Origin: Jatrophihabitans sp035642535
GTDB taxonomy: Bacteria > Actinomycetota > Actinomycetes > Mycobacteriales > Jatrophihabitantaceae
Direction: 5' to 3'
Length of the DNA stretch: 64,000 nucleotides
Assembly (NCBI GenBank): GCA_035642535.1
Contig: DASQSE010000124.1
Span: 62,001 to 126,000 of the forward strand
The notes below the pieces were generated by a model, which had not been told where the DNA came from, searched no databases, and was given only the letters and a program-made list of their open reading frames with translations. The position numbers and the translations under genes were made by a program. Shown in pieces: positions 8,754 through 18,123 of this stretch. Every line of letters begins with the position of its first letter. Within the stretch, counting starts at the first letter, position 1.

Positions 8754-11700
8754 CTAGGGCAGTGTCGAGTGGAAGTTGTACGTCCCCGACCCGACGTGCA
8801 GTTGCAGGCAGGAGCCCTGCCTGCCGACCACGGTTACGCCGCTCGCGCTGCCGATCGGTACTCCGCTCTCGGTCACCGACTGGGCGCTGGTGGCCGGGAC
8901 ACACACCGATGCCTGCGAGCCGACCGGGACCTTGGCGGTGAAGTCAAGGCTCGACCCGGAGCGGGTCCAGTCCGAACTCACCCGCCCCAGTGGCGTCGTC
9001 TCGTAGCCCGACGCATGGGTGAGGTCGCCGACCGGACTCGGGTTGATCGCGACCGTGCGGAAGGCGGGCGACGTGGGCTGGATCCCGGCGACGCCGTTGA
9101 ACAGCCAGTCGTCGACCGTGCCCATGAAGGCGTGGTCGCGGGAGCGGGCGGAGGTGCACGAAGCGTCTTCCCACGCCTCCCACATGGTGGTGGCGCCGCA
9201 CTGCAGGAACCACTGTCCCCAGCCGGGAGCGGTCGGGTTGGTGGCGACCTGGTAGGCGAGGTCGGCCTGGCCGAACTCGGTCAGCACCGGGAGGATGTAC
9301 TTCGATCCGTTGGCACCGGTCGCCAGATGGTTGCCCTTGGCTTTGACATCTGCGATCAAGCCGTCCGCGATCGCCTGCCGCTCGCCGTCCGGAGCCAGCT
9401 CGAACGCCAGACCGAACACGTTGGCCGTCTGGTCGTAGGCGGTCGAGGTGATCGGGCCGTTCGGTCCACCTGTCGCGTGCGAGACCAGTCCGAGCGGGTC
9501 ACGGTATCTGTGGTCGGTCGAGTCGTAGAACATGTCGTTGACCGCGCTCCGGATGGTTGCGGCGAGGCCGTTGTACTTGCTCGCGCCGGCGCTGTTGCCG
9601 ATGGCAGCGGCCATGGTCGCGAGGTCCTTGGCCTCGCGGTAGAGGAACATGCTGCCGAGCATCTCGCTGGAGGGCGGGTTGGCGTTCGGCGGCACGACCC
9701 AGTCGCCCCACGTGTTCCCCTGGTAGATGTAGCCCGACGACGCGATCTGGTTGGCCAGGTCGTCCACGTAGGCGGCCATGTGGCCGTAGTCGCGATGGAT
9801 CACGGCGAGATCGTCGTACTGCTGGAACATGTCGTATTCGATCAGCAGGAACGAGCCGCCCCACAGCGGGTCGACGTTGTCGCTACCGGGCGACGTAGGC
9901 ACCAGCCACGCAATGTTCCCGGCCGGATCCTGCGAGTCGTCGAAGTTCTGCATCATGTGGTCGTAGTAGGCAGCCGCGTCGAAGTTGTCCATCTCCGACG
10001 TGGCGTAGTCGCCGTTGTCGTTCGTCCAGCCGCCCTTCTCGTACACCGGTGTGTCGCTGCCGAAGGAGTACTGGTTGTTGAGGATCGTGTTCCGCATCGC
10101 GACGTGCATCCGGTTCAGCAGGTCGCTCGAACTTGCGAAGTCACCCGCTGTGGGCAGCGCGGTGTGCACCACCACCCCGGTGGCCGACACGACATCCGGA
10201 GGCGGCGTGCCAGGATCGGTCGAGACCTGGACGTACTGGTAGCCCTTCCAGCCGTACTTCGGCTCGTACGTCTCCGGGCCACCGCCCTTGAGGATGTAGG
10301 TGTCCGTCTGGTTACCGCCGCCCTCACTCTGGACCGTGCCGTCCGGGTTGAGCTGCTCGGAGTACTTGATCTGCACCCGGGTGCCGGCACTGCCCTGCAG
10401 CGTCATCCGCGCCCATCCTGACGTGATGAGCCCGAAGTCGTAGACCTTCGACGGCCCGGGCGGGCTCTGGACGTTGCTGTCCCACGGTCCACCGCCGTAC
10501 GGCGCCTGGACGATCGCCGCCGGCCACGACGAGTCGTCGAAGTTGATCGTGTTCCAGCCGTCGGGCGGCGTGGCGGGTGTCCCGGCAAGTGCCTTCCAGC
10601 TGCCGTCAGTGACGATCCGCGTCGTGTCGAGTTGCGCGACGGCGATGACGCTGGCCGGGCTGGTGTCGAGCGCGATGCCCTCTGTCGCGATCACGTTCGT
10701 GCCCGCCACCAGCAGCGACCTGATGTCGTTGACCTGCGACGTCTGCCACTCGTTGGTCACGGTGCCCGGCGCGCTCGAGACCAGCGTGCCGTTCACGTAC
10801 GTCTTATGGCCATCATCCGCGTTGACGCGCAGCACGGCGCTCGCGATGGACGACGGATCCGCGACGGTAAACGTCTTGCGCATGAAGATGTTGCCCTGTG
10901 GTGCGCCGTTGCTAGCACCCGTCGTGTTCCATATCCAATTCGCGGTCGGCGTGCCGGTGTAGGAGGGGACGGGCACGTTGACGCCCGGCAGGTCGGTGAC
11001 CTTGACGGGATCAATGTTCGCGGTCCGCTTGATCGGCGGGATCAGTTGCGCGCGCAGCACCCCGGCCGGCGCTGCCACCGCGTGCAGGTTGGTGCCCCAC
11101 GGCGCTATGCCGAACGGGCCTTGCGCGATCGCCGCGGGCCACGACGAGTCGTCGAAGTTGATCGTGTTCCAGCCGTCGGGCGGTGTGGCGGGTGTCCCGG
11201 GAAGTGCCTTCCAGGTCCCGTCGGTCACGATGCGCGTCGTGTCGAGTTGCGCGACGGCGATGACGCTGCTCGCGTTGGGCGCCGCCGAGGTGGCGGCGAT
11301 GGCGATCACGTTCGCGCCCGGCACGAGCAGTGACTTGATGTCGCTGACCTGCGATCTCTGCCATCCGTTTTCGACGTCGGCCGGCGAACTGGAGACCTGG
11401 GTTCCGTTCACATACGTCGTGTGGCCGTCATCCGCGTTGACGCGCAGGACTGCGCTCGAGATCGACGACGGATCCGACACCGTGAACGTCTTCCGCAGGT
11501 AGATCGTCCCCACCGGCGCGTTGTTGTTCGCGTTCGCCGTGTTCCAGATCCAGTTCGCGGTCGGCGTGCCAGTGTACGAGGGGACCGGCTCGTCCGCCCC
11601 GGGCAGCACCGCGGCACCGGCCCAACCGCCGTCGTCGTAGCCGGCTCGCGTCCACCCCGGCTTCTCCAGGCGCGCGTCATATGTCTCGACCGCGGGCGAG

Positions 11701-12629
11701 TTGGCAGTCGTGGGTCCGGTCGAGACCTTCCATGAAGCGTCACTGACGACACGCTTCGCGGTGCCGTCGGCGTACCAAACGTCGAGTTGGAGCTTCAGGG
11801 TGGGCTGCGCCGGTTGCCAAGGCTCGCCACTGGTCGGATAGTCGTCTGCGCCGCCGGCGTAGAAGCCGTCACCGAGACTTACCGCGAGCGCGTCGCTGCC
11901 GGTGTGCACCAGTTGGGTGGCGTCGTAGGTGGTGTAGTCCACGGTCTTGTTGTAGGTGGTGAAGGCCGTGTCGAGCACGTGATCGCTGACGGGATGCCCG
12001 TTGACGAACAGGTAGGGGTAGCTGAGCCCTGCCACATACAGCCGGGCCTTGGTGATCGTCCCGGTCCCCAGCGCGAACTCCTTGCGCAGCAGCAACTCGG
12101 ATCCGCTCGTCGGGCTCGGATCTCCGATCCAGCTGCCCTGGAACTGGCCGGGAGCAAGGAACGCGGTCTCGAACCAGGCGGCGGATTGGCTCCACGGGGA
12201 GACCAGCCCATGGTTGTCCCACACCCGGACCTGCCAGTAGTAGCGCGTTTGCGGGGCGAGCGCCGGACCGGCGTAGCGGACGTCGAACGACTGGTCAGAG
12301 CTCACCGCACCCGAGTCCCAGAACAGGTTCTTGCCGGTTTGCAGGCTGTTGTTGTCGGTTGCGACGCGGATCTGGTACTTGCTCTGGGAGACGCCGCGCG
12401 CCGCCGAGGTGATGACCCAACCCAGCAGCGGACGGCCGGTGTCGATGCCGAGTGGGTTGGTCATGTGTTCGGTGGTCAGCGACCCGACCTGCGGCGGGGG
12501 TGAATCCGCGGAACTCGCAGCCGGCGCGGCTATGTCCACGACGAACCAGCCGATCAGCATCGCGACGAGAGTGAGCACTAGAGCTGACCATCGACGGGTC
12601 GGACGTCGGCTCATCCGAAACAGAGACAT
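8754..12629 (-). CDS. Secreted GH78 alpha-L-rhamnosidase, very large, with duplicated insert
   Basis: The 1291-residue protein starts at an ATG after an ideal AGGAGG site and has an N-terminal hydrophobic signal (about residues 16-42). The family order is visible: an N-terminal fibronectin-like domain, the rhamnosidase N-domain around FWDSGAVSSDQS and TRYYWQVRVWD, the (alpha/alpha)6 catalytic domain with GGWTNDNGDYATSEMDNFDAA, and the late acidic motif TTMWEAWEDA. The acidic residues of these two motifs correspond to the GH78 acid/base region. It would release terminal rhamnose from glycans or glycosides outside the cell. Between N-domain and catalytic core a 205-residue unit occurs twice, each copy starting PVPSYTGTPTANWIWN; these look like sugar-binding beta-sandwiches. 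Typical GH78 enzymes are 900-1100 residues, and the extra copy explains the length. Confidence 0.9.
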   Translation of the reverse strand: MSLFRMSRRPTRRWSALVLTLVAMLIGWFVVDIAAPAASSADSPPPQVGSLTTEHMTNPLGIDTGRPLLGWVITSAARGVSQSKYQIRVATDNNSLQTGKNLFWDSGAVSSDQSFDVRYAGPALAPQTRYYWQVRVWDNHGLVSPWSQSAAWFETAFLAPGQFQGSWIGDPSPTSGSELLLRKEFALGTGTITKARLYVAGLSYPYLFVNGHPVSDHVLDTAFTTYNKTVDYTTYDATQLVHTGSDALAVSLGDGFYAGGADDYPTSGEPWQPAQPTLKLQLDVWYADGTAKRVVSDASWKVSTGPTTANSPAVETYDARLEKPGWTRAGYDDGGWAGAAVLPGADEPVPSYTGTPTANWIWNTANANNNAPVGTIYLRKTFTVSDPSSISSAVLRVNADDGHTTYVNGTQVSSSPADVENGWQRSQVSDIKSLLVPGANVIAIAATSAAPNASSVIAVAQLDTTRIVTDGTWKALPGTPATPPDGWNTINFDDSSWPAAIAQGPFGIAPWGTNLHAVAAPAGVLRAQLIPPIKRTANIDPVKVTDLPGVNVPVPSYTGTPTANWIWNTTGASNGAPQGNIFMRKTFTVADPSSIASAVLRVNADDGHKTYVNGTLVSSAPGTVTNEWQTSQVNDIRSLLVAGTNVIATEGIALDTSPASVIAVAQLDTTRIVTDGSWKALAGTPATPPDGWNTINFDDSSWPAAIVQAPYGGGPWDSNVQSPPGPSKVYDFGLITSGWARMTLQGSAGTRVQIKYSEQLNPDGTVQSEGGGNQTDTYILKGGGPETYEPKYGWKGYQYVQVSTDPGTPPPDVVSATGVVVHTALPTAGDFASSSDLLNRMHVAMRNTILNNQYSFGSDTPVYEKGGWTNDNGDYATSEMDNFDAAAYYDHMMQNFDDSQDPAGNIAWLVPTSPGSDNVDPLWGGSFLLIEYDMFQQYDDLAVIHRDYGHMAAYVDDLANQIASSGYIYQGNTWGDWVVPPNANPPSSEMLGSMFLYREAKDLATMAAAIGNSAGASKYNGLAATIRSAVNDMFYDSTDHRYRDPLGLVSHATGGPNGPITSTAYDQTANVFGLAFELAPDGERQAIADGLIADVKAKGNHLATGANGSKYILPVLTEFGQADLAYQVATNPTAPGWGQWFLQCGATTMWEAWEDASCTSARSRDHAFMGTVDDWLFNGVAGIQPTSPAFRTVAINPSPVGDLTHASGYETTPLGRVSSDWTRSGSSLDFTAKVPVGSQASVCVPATSAQSVTESGVPIGSASGVTVVGRQGSCLQLHVGSGTYNFHSTLP
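10484..11590 (-). repeat. Tandem intragenic duplication (615-bp period) in the rhamnosidase gene
   Basis: Two highly similar units of about 490 bp, at roughly 10484-10975 and 11099-11590, are offset by exactly 615 bp (205 codons). Matching stretches include the codons for PVPSYTGTPTANWIWN, VLRVNADDGH and DGWNTINFDDSSWPAAI. Near-identity of the DNA suggests a recent duplication. Confidence 0.88.
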
Positions 12630-12908
12630 GGCAGCCTCCTAGGCGCAGCGCGGCATTCGTTTCGGACCTTGACAGGCGCGCTCGGCGATACGCAATAAAC
12701 GCGACAAATATGACCGAATGCGGCCAGGCGCGATCGGGGCGAGCCGACCGCGGCGCGTGGGTGCGTTCTCAGTACGGCAGGCCGCCGCCGGCTTGATCAC
12801 GTTTTCCTGCGTTATGGTCGCTTCACGCGCCGCACAACGTACATAACCCAGGAAAACCTGATCGTCAGGACCCGCCCAGCAGCGAGCGATCGCCGCTTCC
12901 TGCCGACG

Positions 12909-13274
12909 TCACCTCTGTCTGAGGTCGAGTCCTGCCTGCCGCATCCGCGTCCTGAGCAGCTTCCGGATCAATGACCGCGGCAGAGGTCTGTCGACGGCGA
13001 AGTGCAGGGACCCGCTCGTCCGCGTGTAGGCGCGGGTCTCGTCGGTCAGCTCCGTCAAGACCGAGCCGCTGTGCGGCAGGTAGCTCAGGTGGTACTTGAA
13101 CGCGGCCAGGCCTGCCACCGTCGTGCCCCGCACCTTGAACGCCGGCATGGCGTAGGAGAGGCATTGCTCCGCGTCCGGGATTACCTCGAGGATGCGCCGA
13201 CGCATCTCCTCCAGCGTGCTCCGCTTGGGTTCCTCGACGCCGCTGAGGTAGCGGTCGATGTCTTCGGCCGTCAT
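12909..13274 (-). CDS. DUF1801 (YdhG-like) family protein
   Basis: A 121-residue cytoplasmic protein of the DUF1801/YdhG type: it starts TAEDIDRYLSGVEEPKRSTLEEMRRRI, has the family core CLSYAMPAFKVRG, and ends in a basic helix with LIRKLLRTRMRQ. Members are small globular proteins without an established enzymatic role; some are annotated as iron-chaperone-like. The ATG at 13274 overlaps the stop of the upstream inhibitor gene (ATGA), so the two are translationally coupled. An upstream start at 13331 would add residues unlike the family. Confidence 0.8.
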   Translation of the reverse strand: MTAEDIDRYLSGVEEPKRSTLEEMRRRILEVIPDAEQCLSYAMPAFKVRGTTVAGLAAFKYHLSYLPHSGSVLTELTDETRAYTRTSGSLHFAVDRPLPRSLIRKLLRTRMRQAGLDLRQR

Positions 13275-13588
13275 AACGCATCCGCGACGTCGAGTGCGAC
13301 GTCGTACTCGGCGACCGCCGAGGTCTCCCATGATCGGCGCTTGACCAGGTGCAGCCGGGCCGGGCCGGGTCGTAGTGGCGAGAAGGTCAGTCGGCGTATG
13401 CCGCTCGCTCCGACCGGGCGTTCGGGGCCCTCGTAACGGTCGGCGGTGAGCTGAAGCAGGGCAGTGTCGATGTCGGCGTGCCAGCGGTAGCCGGTGGTGG
13501 GGTTCTCGGTCAGCGCGACGGTGATCTCGTCGCCGACTCGCACCTGGCGGACCCCACCCGAGTCGTGCTCCGTCAGATCGAGCTGCAC
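13271..13588 (-). CDS. Chagasin-type (I42) cysteine protease inhibitor
   Basis: The 105-residue protein has the hallmark loop NPTTGYRW of chagasin/amoebiasin inhibitors (about residues 29-36), a central GASGIRRLTF loop and a C-terminal RRSWE loop at the places of the three inhibitory loops. Family members wedge these loops into the active site of papain-type peptidases. It has no signal peptide, so it should act in the cytoplasm. It starts at a GTG at 13588, is coupled to the DUF1801 gene, and is divergent from a papain-like peptidase whose start lies 115 bp away. That arrangement suggests enzyme and inhibitor are a matched pair. Confidence 0.85.
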   Translation of the reverse strand: MQLDLTEHDSGGVRQVRVGDEITVALTENPTTGYRWHADIDTALLQLTADRYEGPERPVGASGIRRLTFSPLRPGPARLHLVKRRSWETSAVAEYDVALDVADAL

Positions 13589-13703
13589 CGCGCGACCGTA
13601 CCGTGGATCAGTTCTGTATCAGCGGCCTCCGCGGCGGGCTCTTGTAGCTCGAGCAGGCGGTGCAGCATGCTCATCCCAACAACGAGCCACGGGGGTCGGT
13701 CAT

Positions 13704-14474
13704 ATGTTCAGTGGTCTGCTGGAAACCGGGCAGCTGTATTTCAAGTACGACGAGGTCCCGCGCGAGGGCGCCAGGCTGGGCCGCAACATGTGGCTCGATT
13801 CGCGGAGTCTCGCCCACATGGTCGAGAACGACGTCCACGAAATGAGCCAGCCGCTCAACGGTCAATCCTGGGAGCGGGTGCTCGCCGTGCTCGACCAGGG
13901 CCAGCTCGGCTCATGCACCGGCAACGCGGGCACCGGCGCGCTCGGTACGCAGCCCTTCTACGACGCGGTCGGGCGCGAGGTGCTGCCGTCGACCATCGAC
14001 GCCGGCGAGGCAGAGAAGTTCGCCGTCCAGCTCTACTCCGATGCGACGGTCGTGGACGGCTATCCGGGCGACTACCCGCCGGAGGACACCGGTTCGTCCG
14101 GGCTGGCCATCTGCAAGGTGCTCAAGACCCGCGGCACGATCACCGGCTACCGGTGGGCTCGTTCGGCGTACGGCTTCCTGCGCCTGCTTCAGAACGGCCC
14201 CGTGCTCCAGGGCATGCCCTGGTACAACGCCTTCTTCGACCCCGACCAGGACGGCTTCATCGACAGCAACCCGTCCTGGACGTCGAGCGGCGTGGCGGGC
14301 GGTCACGAGGTCGAGGCAGTCGGCGTCGAACTCGACACCGCAGACGCATTCAACAGCGTGATCACCTACGTCAACAGCTGGGGCACCGGATGGGGCGACG
14401 CGGGACGGTTCCGGATGCGCCTGCGCACCTACGAACAGCTCAGCGGCATCGACCTCAAGCAGTACGTGATCTAG
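13704..14474 (+). CDS. Papain-like (C1 family) cysteine peptidase
   Basis: The 256-residue protein shows the papain set in order: an oxyanion glutamine and catalytic Cys71 in DQGQLGSCTGNA, His201 in VAGGHEVEAVG, and Asn224 in YVNSWGTGWGD. No signal peptide or long inhibitory propeptide is present, so it should be cytoplasmic and kept in check in some other way, plausibly by the chagasin-like inhibitor encoded divergently. The ATG at 13704 has a GGGGG stretch 8-12 bp upstream; starts further upstream would run through the intergenic region. The next gene begins 9 bp after the stop, indicating an operon with the UDG-like protein. Substrates are unknown. Confidence 0.88.
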   Translation: MFSGLLETGQLYFKYDEVPREGARLGRNMWLDSRSLAHMVENDVHEMSQPLNGQSWERVLAVLDQGQLGSCTGNAGTGALGTQPFYDAVGREVLPSTIDAGEAEKFAVQLYSDATVVDGYPGDYPPEDTGSSGLAICKVLKTRGTITGYRWARSAYGFLRLLQNGPVLQGMPWYNAFFDPDQDGFIDSNPSWTSSGVAGGHEVEAVGVELDTADAFNSVITYVNSWGTGWGDAGRFRMRLRTYEQLSGIDLKQYVI

Positions 14475-14483
14475 AACCGGCCG

Positions 14484-16271
14484 ATGACGATTTCGCGCGG
14501 CGATCTCTGGGAGTACGACCCCGGACCGCACAAGACGAGTGGCTGGCCGGAGTTGTTCGCCGCGACGCCCAACTACCGCGGCTTGGGCATTGCGGTCACC
14601 GGGGGCGAGGCCTTCCGCTGGCACTTCGGTCCGATGTTCTACCGAGGCCGCTTGGACGGCTCGGCCCGCGTGCTGGTGATCGGCCAGGAAGGTGCGCAGG
14701 ACGAGTCGTTGTCGCACCGTTCATTCACCGGTGGCACGGGTGCGCGCATGCAACACCTGCTCAACCACGTCGGCATCGCGCGGTCGTACCTCTTCCTGAA
14801 CACGTTCGTGTACCCGATCTTCGGGCAGTACGACGACACGCTGCGCGGCTTGGCTCAGAATCCGATCTCGCCGATCGTGGTGCACCGCCACCGCATGTTC
14901 GACAAGGTCGCCGACGGCGATCTGCGGTTGGTCATCGCGGTCGGCGAGGCGGCGAAGGAATCGGTGACGACCTGGATCGCCGCGCATGGCGGCACAGCCG
15001 ATCCGGCGCATCTGGAAGCTGCGTCGTGCGGAGGGCTGTTGTCGGGGGTGCGGTTCCTCGGCGTCCTGCACCCGGGCGGCATCACGGGTGGTGGCGAGAC
15101 CGCGATCAAGGCCGACTTCGTCCGGGCCGTGAACCAGATCAAGAGCTGGGTCGACGCGGATGCGGGTTGGCTGCCCGCCGACACCGGGGCGACCCGCGAT
15201 CTGACTTTGCCGTTCCTCTATGCCAGTGATCCGGCGCCGTATCGCGACTTCGCGTTCGGCACCTGTCCGCGACTCGGACGCGGTGCCACGTCGTCCAACC
15301 GCGGCGATGGCCAGCGCAGCATCCAGCTCTTCTCGGCGCGCGGGTCGTACAACGCGGAAGGCGCCTCGCTGACCTACGACGACACCGCCGTGGGATCCGC
15401 GGACGGCTACACCGACGATTCCGGCGACATCCCGGTCGAGCCGCCGCGGCATTTCTCGCACCACTACGACTTCGGCCCGTCCTCGACCTACGCCCGACTG
15501 CTGATGGGCGGACAAACCGGTTTGGCCTGGCCGGACTTCTCGGCGCTGGGGGTCACCTCGGACGCGTCGTTCGGCACCGGCGCGATCTACCGTGGCCGGT
15601 TTACGTCCGTCAGTCTCGGAATCCTCGCCGACCCGGACACGCAGGACGACTTGCTCACCGGCCGCGCCCTGTGCGGTGAGTCGGGTCAGCGGCTGCAGGC
15701 GCTGCTCACTGCAGCCGGCCTGACCACCCGATACCTGATCATGCGCACCCTTCCGGTCGACGTCAGCGACCTCAGCGCCACTCAGCGCGACGCATTGGTG
15801 GACAACGCCGCGGTGCAGGCGCTGCACCGTGAAGTCCTGCGCCGGGTCGCCGCGGCGAACAGCGGGCTCGCCGCGCTGCTCACGGTCGGCCCGGGCGCCG
15901 CCCGGCTCGCTGCGCACGTCGCGCCGACCGGACTCCAGGTGATCAGCCTGCCGGCCTGGTCGGAGGCGGCGCGCGGCGCGTGGCAATCGGGACTCGACAC
16001 GCTGTCCGGGCTCACCTACCGCAAGGATCTGTCGACGGCGACGTTCCAGCTACCCGCCGGGCGCGGACGGATCCCGCCCGCCGACCTGCCGATCGGCACC
16101 CCGCTGTGGGTCGGCACGTCCGGCAACCGGGCGAGCCGGCCGATCGACCAGGACACCCACCACCGATCGCCGGACTACATGAAGCTGTACCTGCCGATGT
16201 GGGTCAACGACCTCGACGCACCGCCGCTCTCGGCGGCTGATGCCGCACTCGTCAGCAAGCTGCAGACGTAG
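14484..16271 (+). CDS. Protein with two uracil-DNA-glycosylase-like domains
   Basis: The 595-residue protein appears to hold two related halves. The first (about 55-240) has ARVLVIGQEGAQDES-SFTGGTGARMQHLLNHVGI followed by a late LHPGG, an order like the water-activating and His motifs of UDG-superfamily enzymes. The second (about 370-560) repeats it as VSLGILADPDTQDD-GESGQRLQALLTAAGL. Key catalytic residues of canonical UDGs are not clearly conserved, so it may bind or process a nucleobase-like substrate rather than repair DNA. It follows the papain-like peptidase by 9 bp with no strong ribosome site of its own, so translation is probably coupled. The superfamily call is by motif only; this is essentially an undescribed protein. 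Confidence 0.6.
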   Translation: MTISRGDLWEYDPGPHKTSGWPELFAATPNYRGLGIAVTGGEAFRWHFGPMFYRGRLDGSARVLVIGQEGAQDESLSHRSFTGGTGARMQHLLNHVGIARSYLFLNTFVYPIFGQYDDTLRGLAQNPISPIVVHRHRMFDKVADGDLRLVIAVGEAAKESVTTWIAAHGGTADPAHLEAASCGGLLSGVRFLGVLHPGGITGGGETAIKADFVRAVNQIKSWVDADAGWLPADTGATRDLTLPFLYASDPAPYRDFAFGTCPRLGRGATSSNRGDGQRSIQLFSARGSYNAEGASLTYDDTAVGSADGYTDDSGDIPVEPPRHFSHHYDFGPSSTYARLLMGGQTGLAWPDFSALGVTSDASFGTGAIYRGRFTSVSLGILADPDTQDDLLTGRALCGESGQRLQALLTAAGLTTRYLIMRTLPVDVSDLSATQRDALVDNAAVQALHREVLRRVAAANSGLAALLTVGPGAARLAAHVAPTGLQVISLPAWSEAARGAWQSGLDTLSGLTYRKDLSTATFQLPAGRGRIPPADLPIGTPLWVGTSGNRASRPIDQDTHHRSPDYMKLYLPMWVNDLDAPPLSAADAALVSKLQT

Positions 16272-16310
16272 CGGGCGATCACGGACGGGTGCGGGGTACA
16301 GAGACGCGTC

Positions 16311-17975
16311 CTAGCTGCGGCGGTAACGCGCCAGCCCCTGCTTGATCGGCGGCGGCACGTTCGGTTCGTCGGCCAGGGTGTCGTAGAAGGCGGGGTTGTC
16401 GACCGCGGTCAACGGATCGAGGGTCAGTGACGGCAACGGCCCGGCGATGCTGACCGCGGTTCGCGCTGCCGCGACGGTGCGCGTGGGCGGCAGGTTGGGC
16501 CCGGTGAGCTGACCGTTGAGCGGCAGGTGGTGCCGCGGGCTCTCCTGGTTGTCGACCAGGCCGGCCACCGCCAGGCGCACGCCCGGCGCTGCGACGGCCA
16601 TCGCCGTCCCGGCCGGCTGCCCGGGAAGGTCGTGCAACGCTTGGCGCAACCGCGCGATCGCCTCGTCGGCGCTGACCAGATCGACGTCCGGGTCAGCCGT
16701 CGCCTGCTCCAGGTTCAGCAGGCAGGTGTGCTCACCGACGCGCACGTTGGGCGCGGTGGCCGGTACGCCGAGCTCGGTCATCACCCGCGTGATACCGGCC
16801 CGCGGCACACCGTTGATCATCACCAGATACACGGCGGCTTCGGTCGCGTCGACGAGCCTGCTGTACGGGTCGCCGGTCTTGCCGTCCACGACGATCAGGT
16901 CGGCTCGTTTGCCTGCCTCGAGGCTGCCGATGTGCGCGCCCCAGCCGACCATCGCCGCTGGGTTCCGGGTGGCCATCGCCACCAGGTCGGCATCGCTGAC
17001 ATCGACGCCGCGGAATTCGGCGGTCAGTCGGGCGACCTTCAGCTCACCGAGCAGGTTCTTGCTGCCCGATGGTGCCCAGTCCGAGCCGAGCGCCACCGGC
17101 ACCTGATGCGCGAGCGCGGCGCCGATGTTCGCGGTCTTGCCGTACAGCAGCAGATTCGACAGCGGCGACCACACCATGCTGCCGTGATTCGCGGCGAGCA
17201 CCGCGAAGTCGTCCGCGTGCAGCGCGGCGCAGTGAATGCCGATCAGGTTCTCGGTGATCGCCCACTCGCCCGGTTTGAACTGCAACGCCGCGAAATGGTT
17301 GTGCGCGGCGTCGTCGGTGTCGGCGCCCTCGGCCAGGTGCAGGATCATCTTCTTGCCCGACGAGATGCGTTCCCGGAATTTCTCGGCGTCGGACGCGTCC
17401 ACGTCGGCGATGTGCGTGACCGCCGGCGGCAGATCCGGGTCGCCGGTCGACTCGACATTGCGGACCAGCCCGCGGAAGTGCTTGATGATGCCGCTCGCGC
17501 TGGCCAGCGTCACGCCTTGGCTGGTGGTGGTCCCGCCCAGCAGGCAACGCAGCTCGACATAGCGCACCACCGCGGCCACCAGCGCCGGATCCTTGCCCAG
17601 CACCTGCATCGGCCCGGTGATCAACCGGTGATAGTCCGGCGTCGAGGGCCCGGACCACTGATCCCGATTCGCGAACTGCCGAGGGACCGACCACAACCCC
17701 AGCACGTCGTAGGGCAGGTGGTTGTGCAGCTCGATCAGCCCTGGATAGATCGTGCCGCCGGACGCGACCACCCGCACGTCCTCGAACCCCACCGGGACCC
17801 CGTCACCAACCGCGCGGACGTCCGCAATCGAGCCGTTCACGCCGAACACGACACCGTCGTCGACCACCCGCCGCGCGCCATCCATCGTCACCACCCGACC
17901 GGCCAGCGCGAACGCCGCCCCGGTCGCGGGATCGATCGGCGAACCTCCCACCGTGCACCCCCGTTTCAAGACCAT
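16311..17975 (-). CDS. Metal-dependent amidohydrolase family enzyme
   Basis: The 554-residue protein has the amidohydrolase TIM-barrel pattern: the metal ligands HNH (His84, His86), a later IHCAALH segment, and GSDWAPSG with the catalytic Asp. It ends with the family sentence GSLEAGKRADLIVVDG closing the composite beta-sandwich. Related enzymes deaminate or hydrolyse purines, pyrimidines, triazines or imidazolones in the cytoplasm; the substrate cannot be fixed. I take the ATG at 17975 because homology begins shortly after it, whereas the frame stays open upstream with arginine-rich residues that look non-coding. The gene is divergent from the patatin gene. The roughly 100 C-terminal residues beyond the barrel are of unknown role. 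Confidence 0.82.
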   Translation of the reverse strand: MVLKRGCTVGGSPIDPATGAAFALAGRVVTMDGARRVVDDGVVFGVNGSIADVRAVGDGVPVGFEDVRVVASGGTIYPGLIELHNHLPYDVLGLWSVPRQFANRDQWSGPSTPDYHRLITGPMQVLGKDPALVAAVVRYVELRCLLGGTTTSQGVTLASASGIIKHFRGLVRNVESTGDPDLPPAVTHIADVDASDAEKFRERISSGKKMILHLAEGADTDDAAHNHFAALQFKPGEWAITENLIGIHCAALHADDFAVLAANHGSMVWSPLSNLLLYGKTANIGAALAHQVPVALGSDWAPSGSKNLLGELKVARLTAEFRGVDVSDADLVAMATRNPAAMVGWGAHIGSLEAGKRADLIVVDGKTGDPYSRLVDATEAAVYLVMINGVPRAGITRVMTELGVPATAPNVRVGEHTCLLNLEQATADPDVDLVSADEAIARLRQALHDLPGQPAGTAMAVAAPGVRLAVAGLVDNQESPRHHLPLNGQLTGPNLPPTRTVAAARTAVSIAGPLPSLTLDPLTAVDNPAFYDTLADEPNVPPPIKQGLARYRRS

Positions 17976-18123
17976 CCGCCAGCGCGGGTTCCGGCGACCG
18001 CGCTTACCTGGCAGTCTGCCTACACGACCACGACCGAGACCGCCAGCCTGGCTTCTTCGGACTCCGGCGGCTCGCCTCGGTTCGTGGGAATGGACAACGT
18101 TCGTTCGAGCCGGGGAGATTGGG

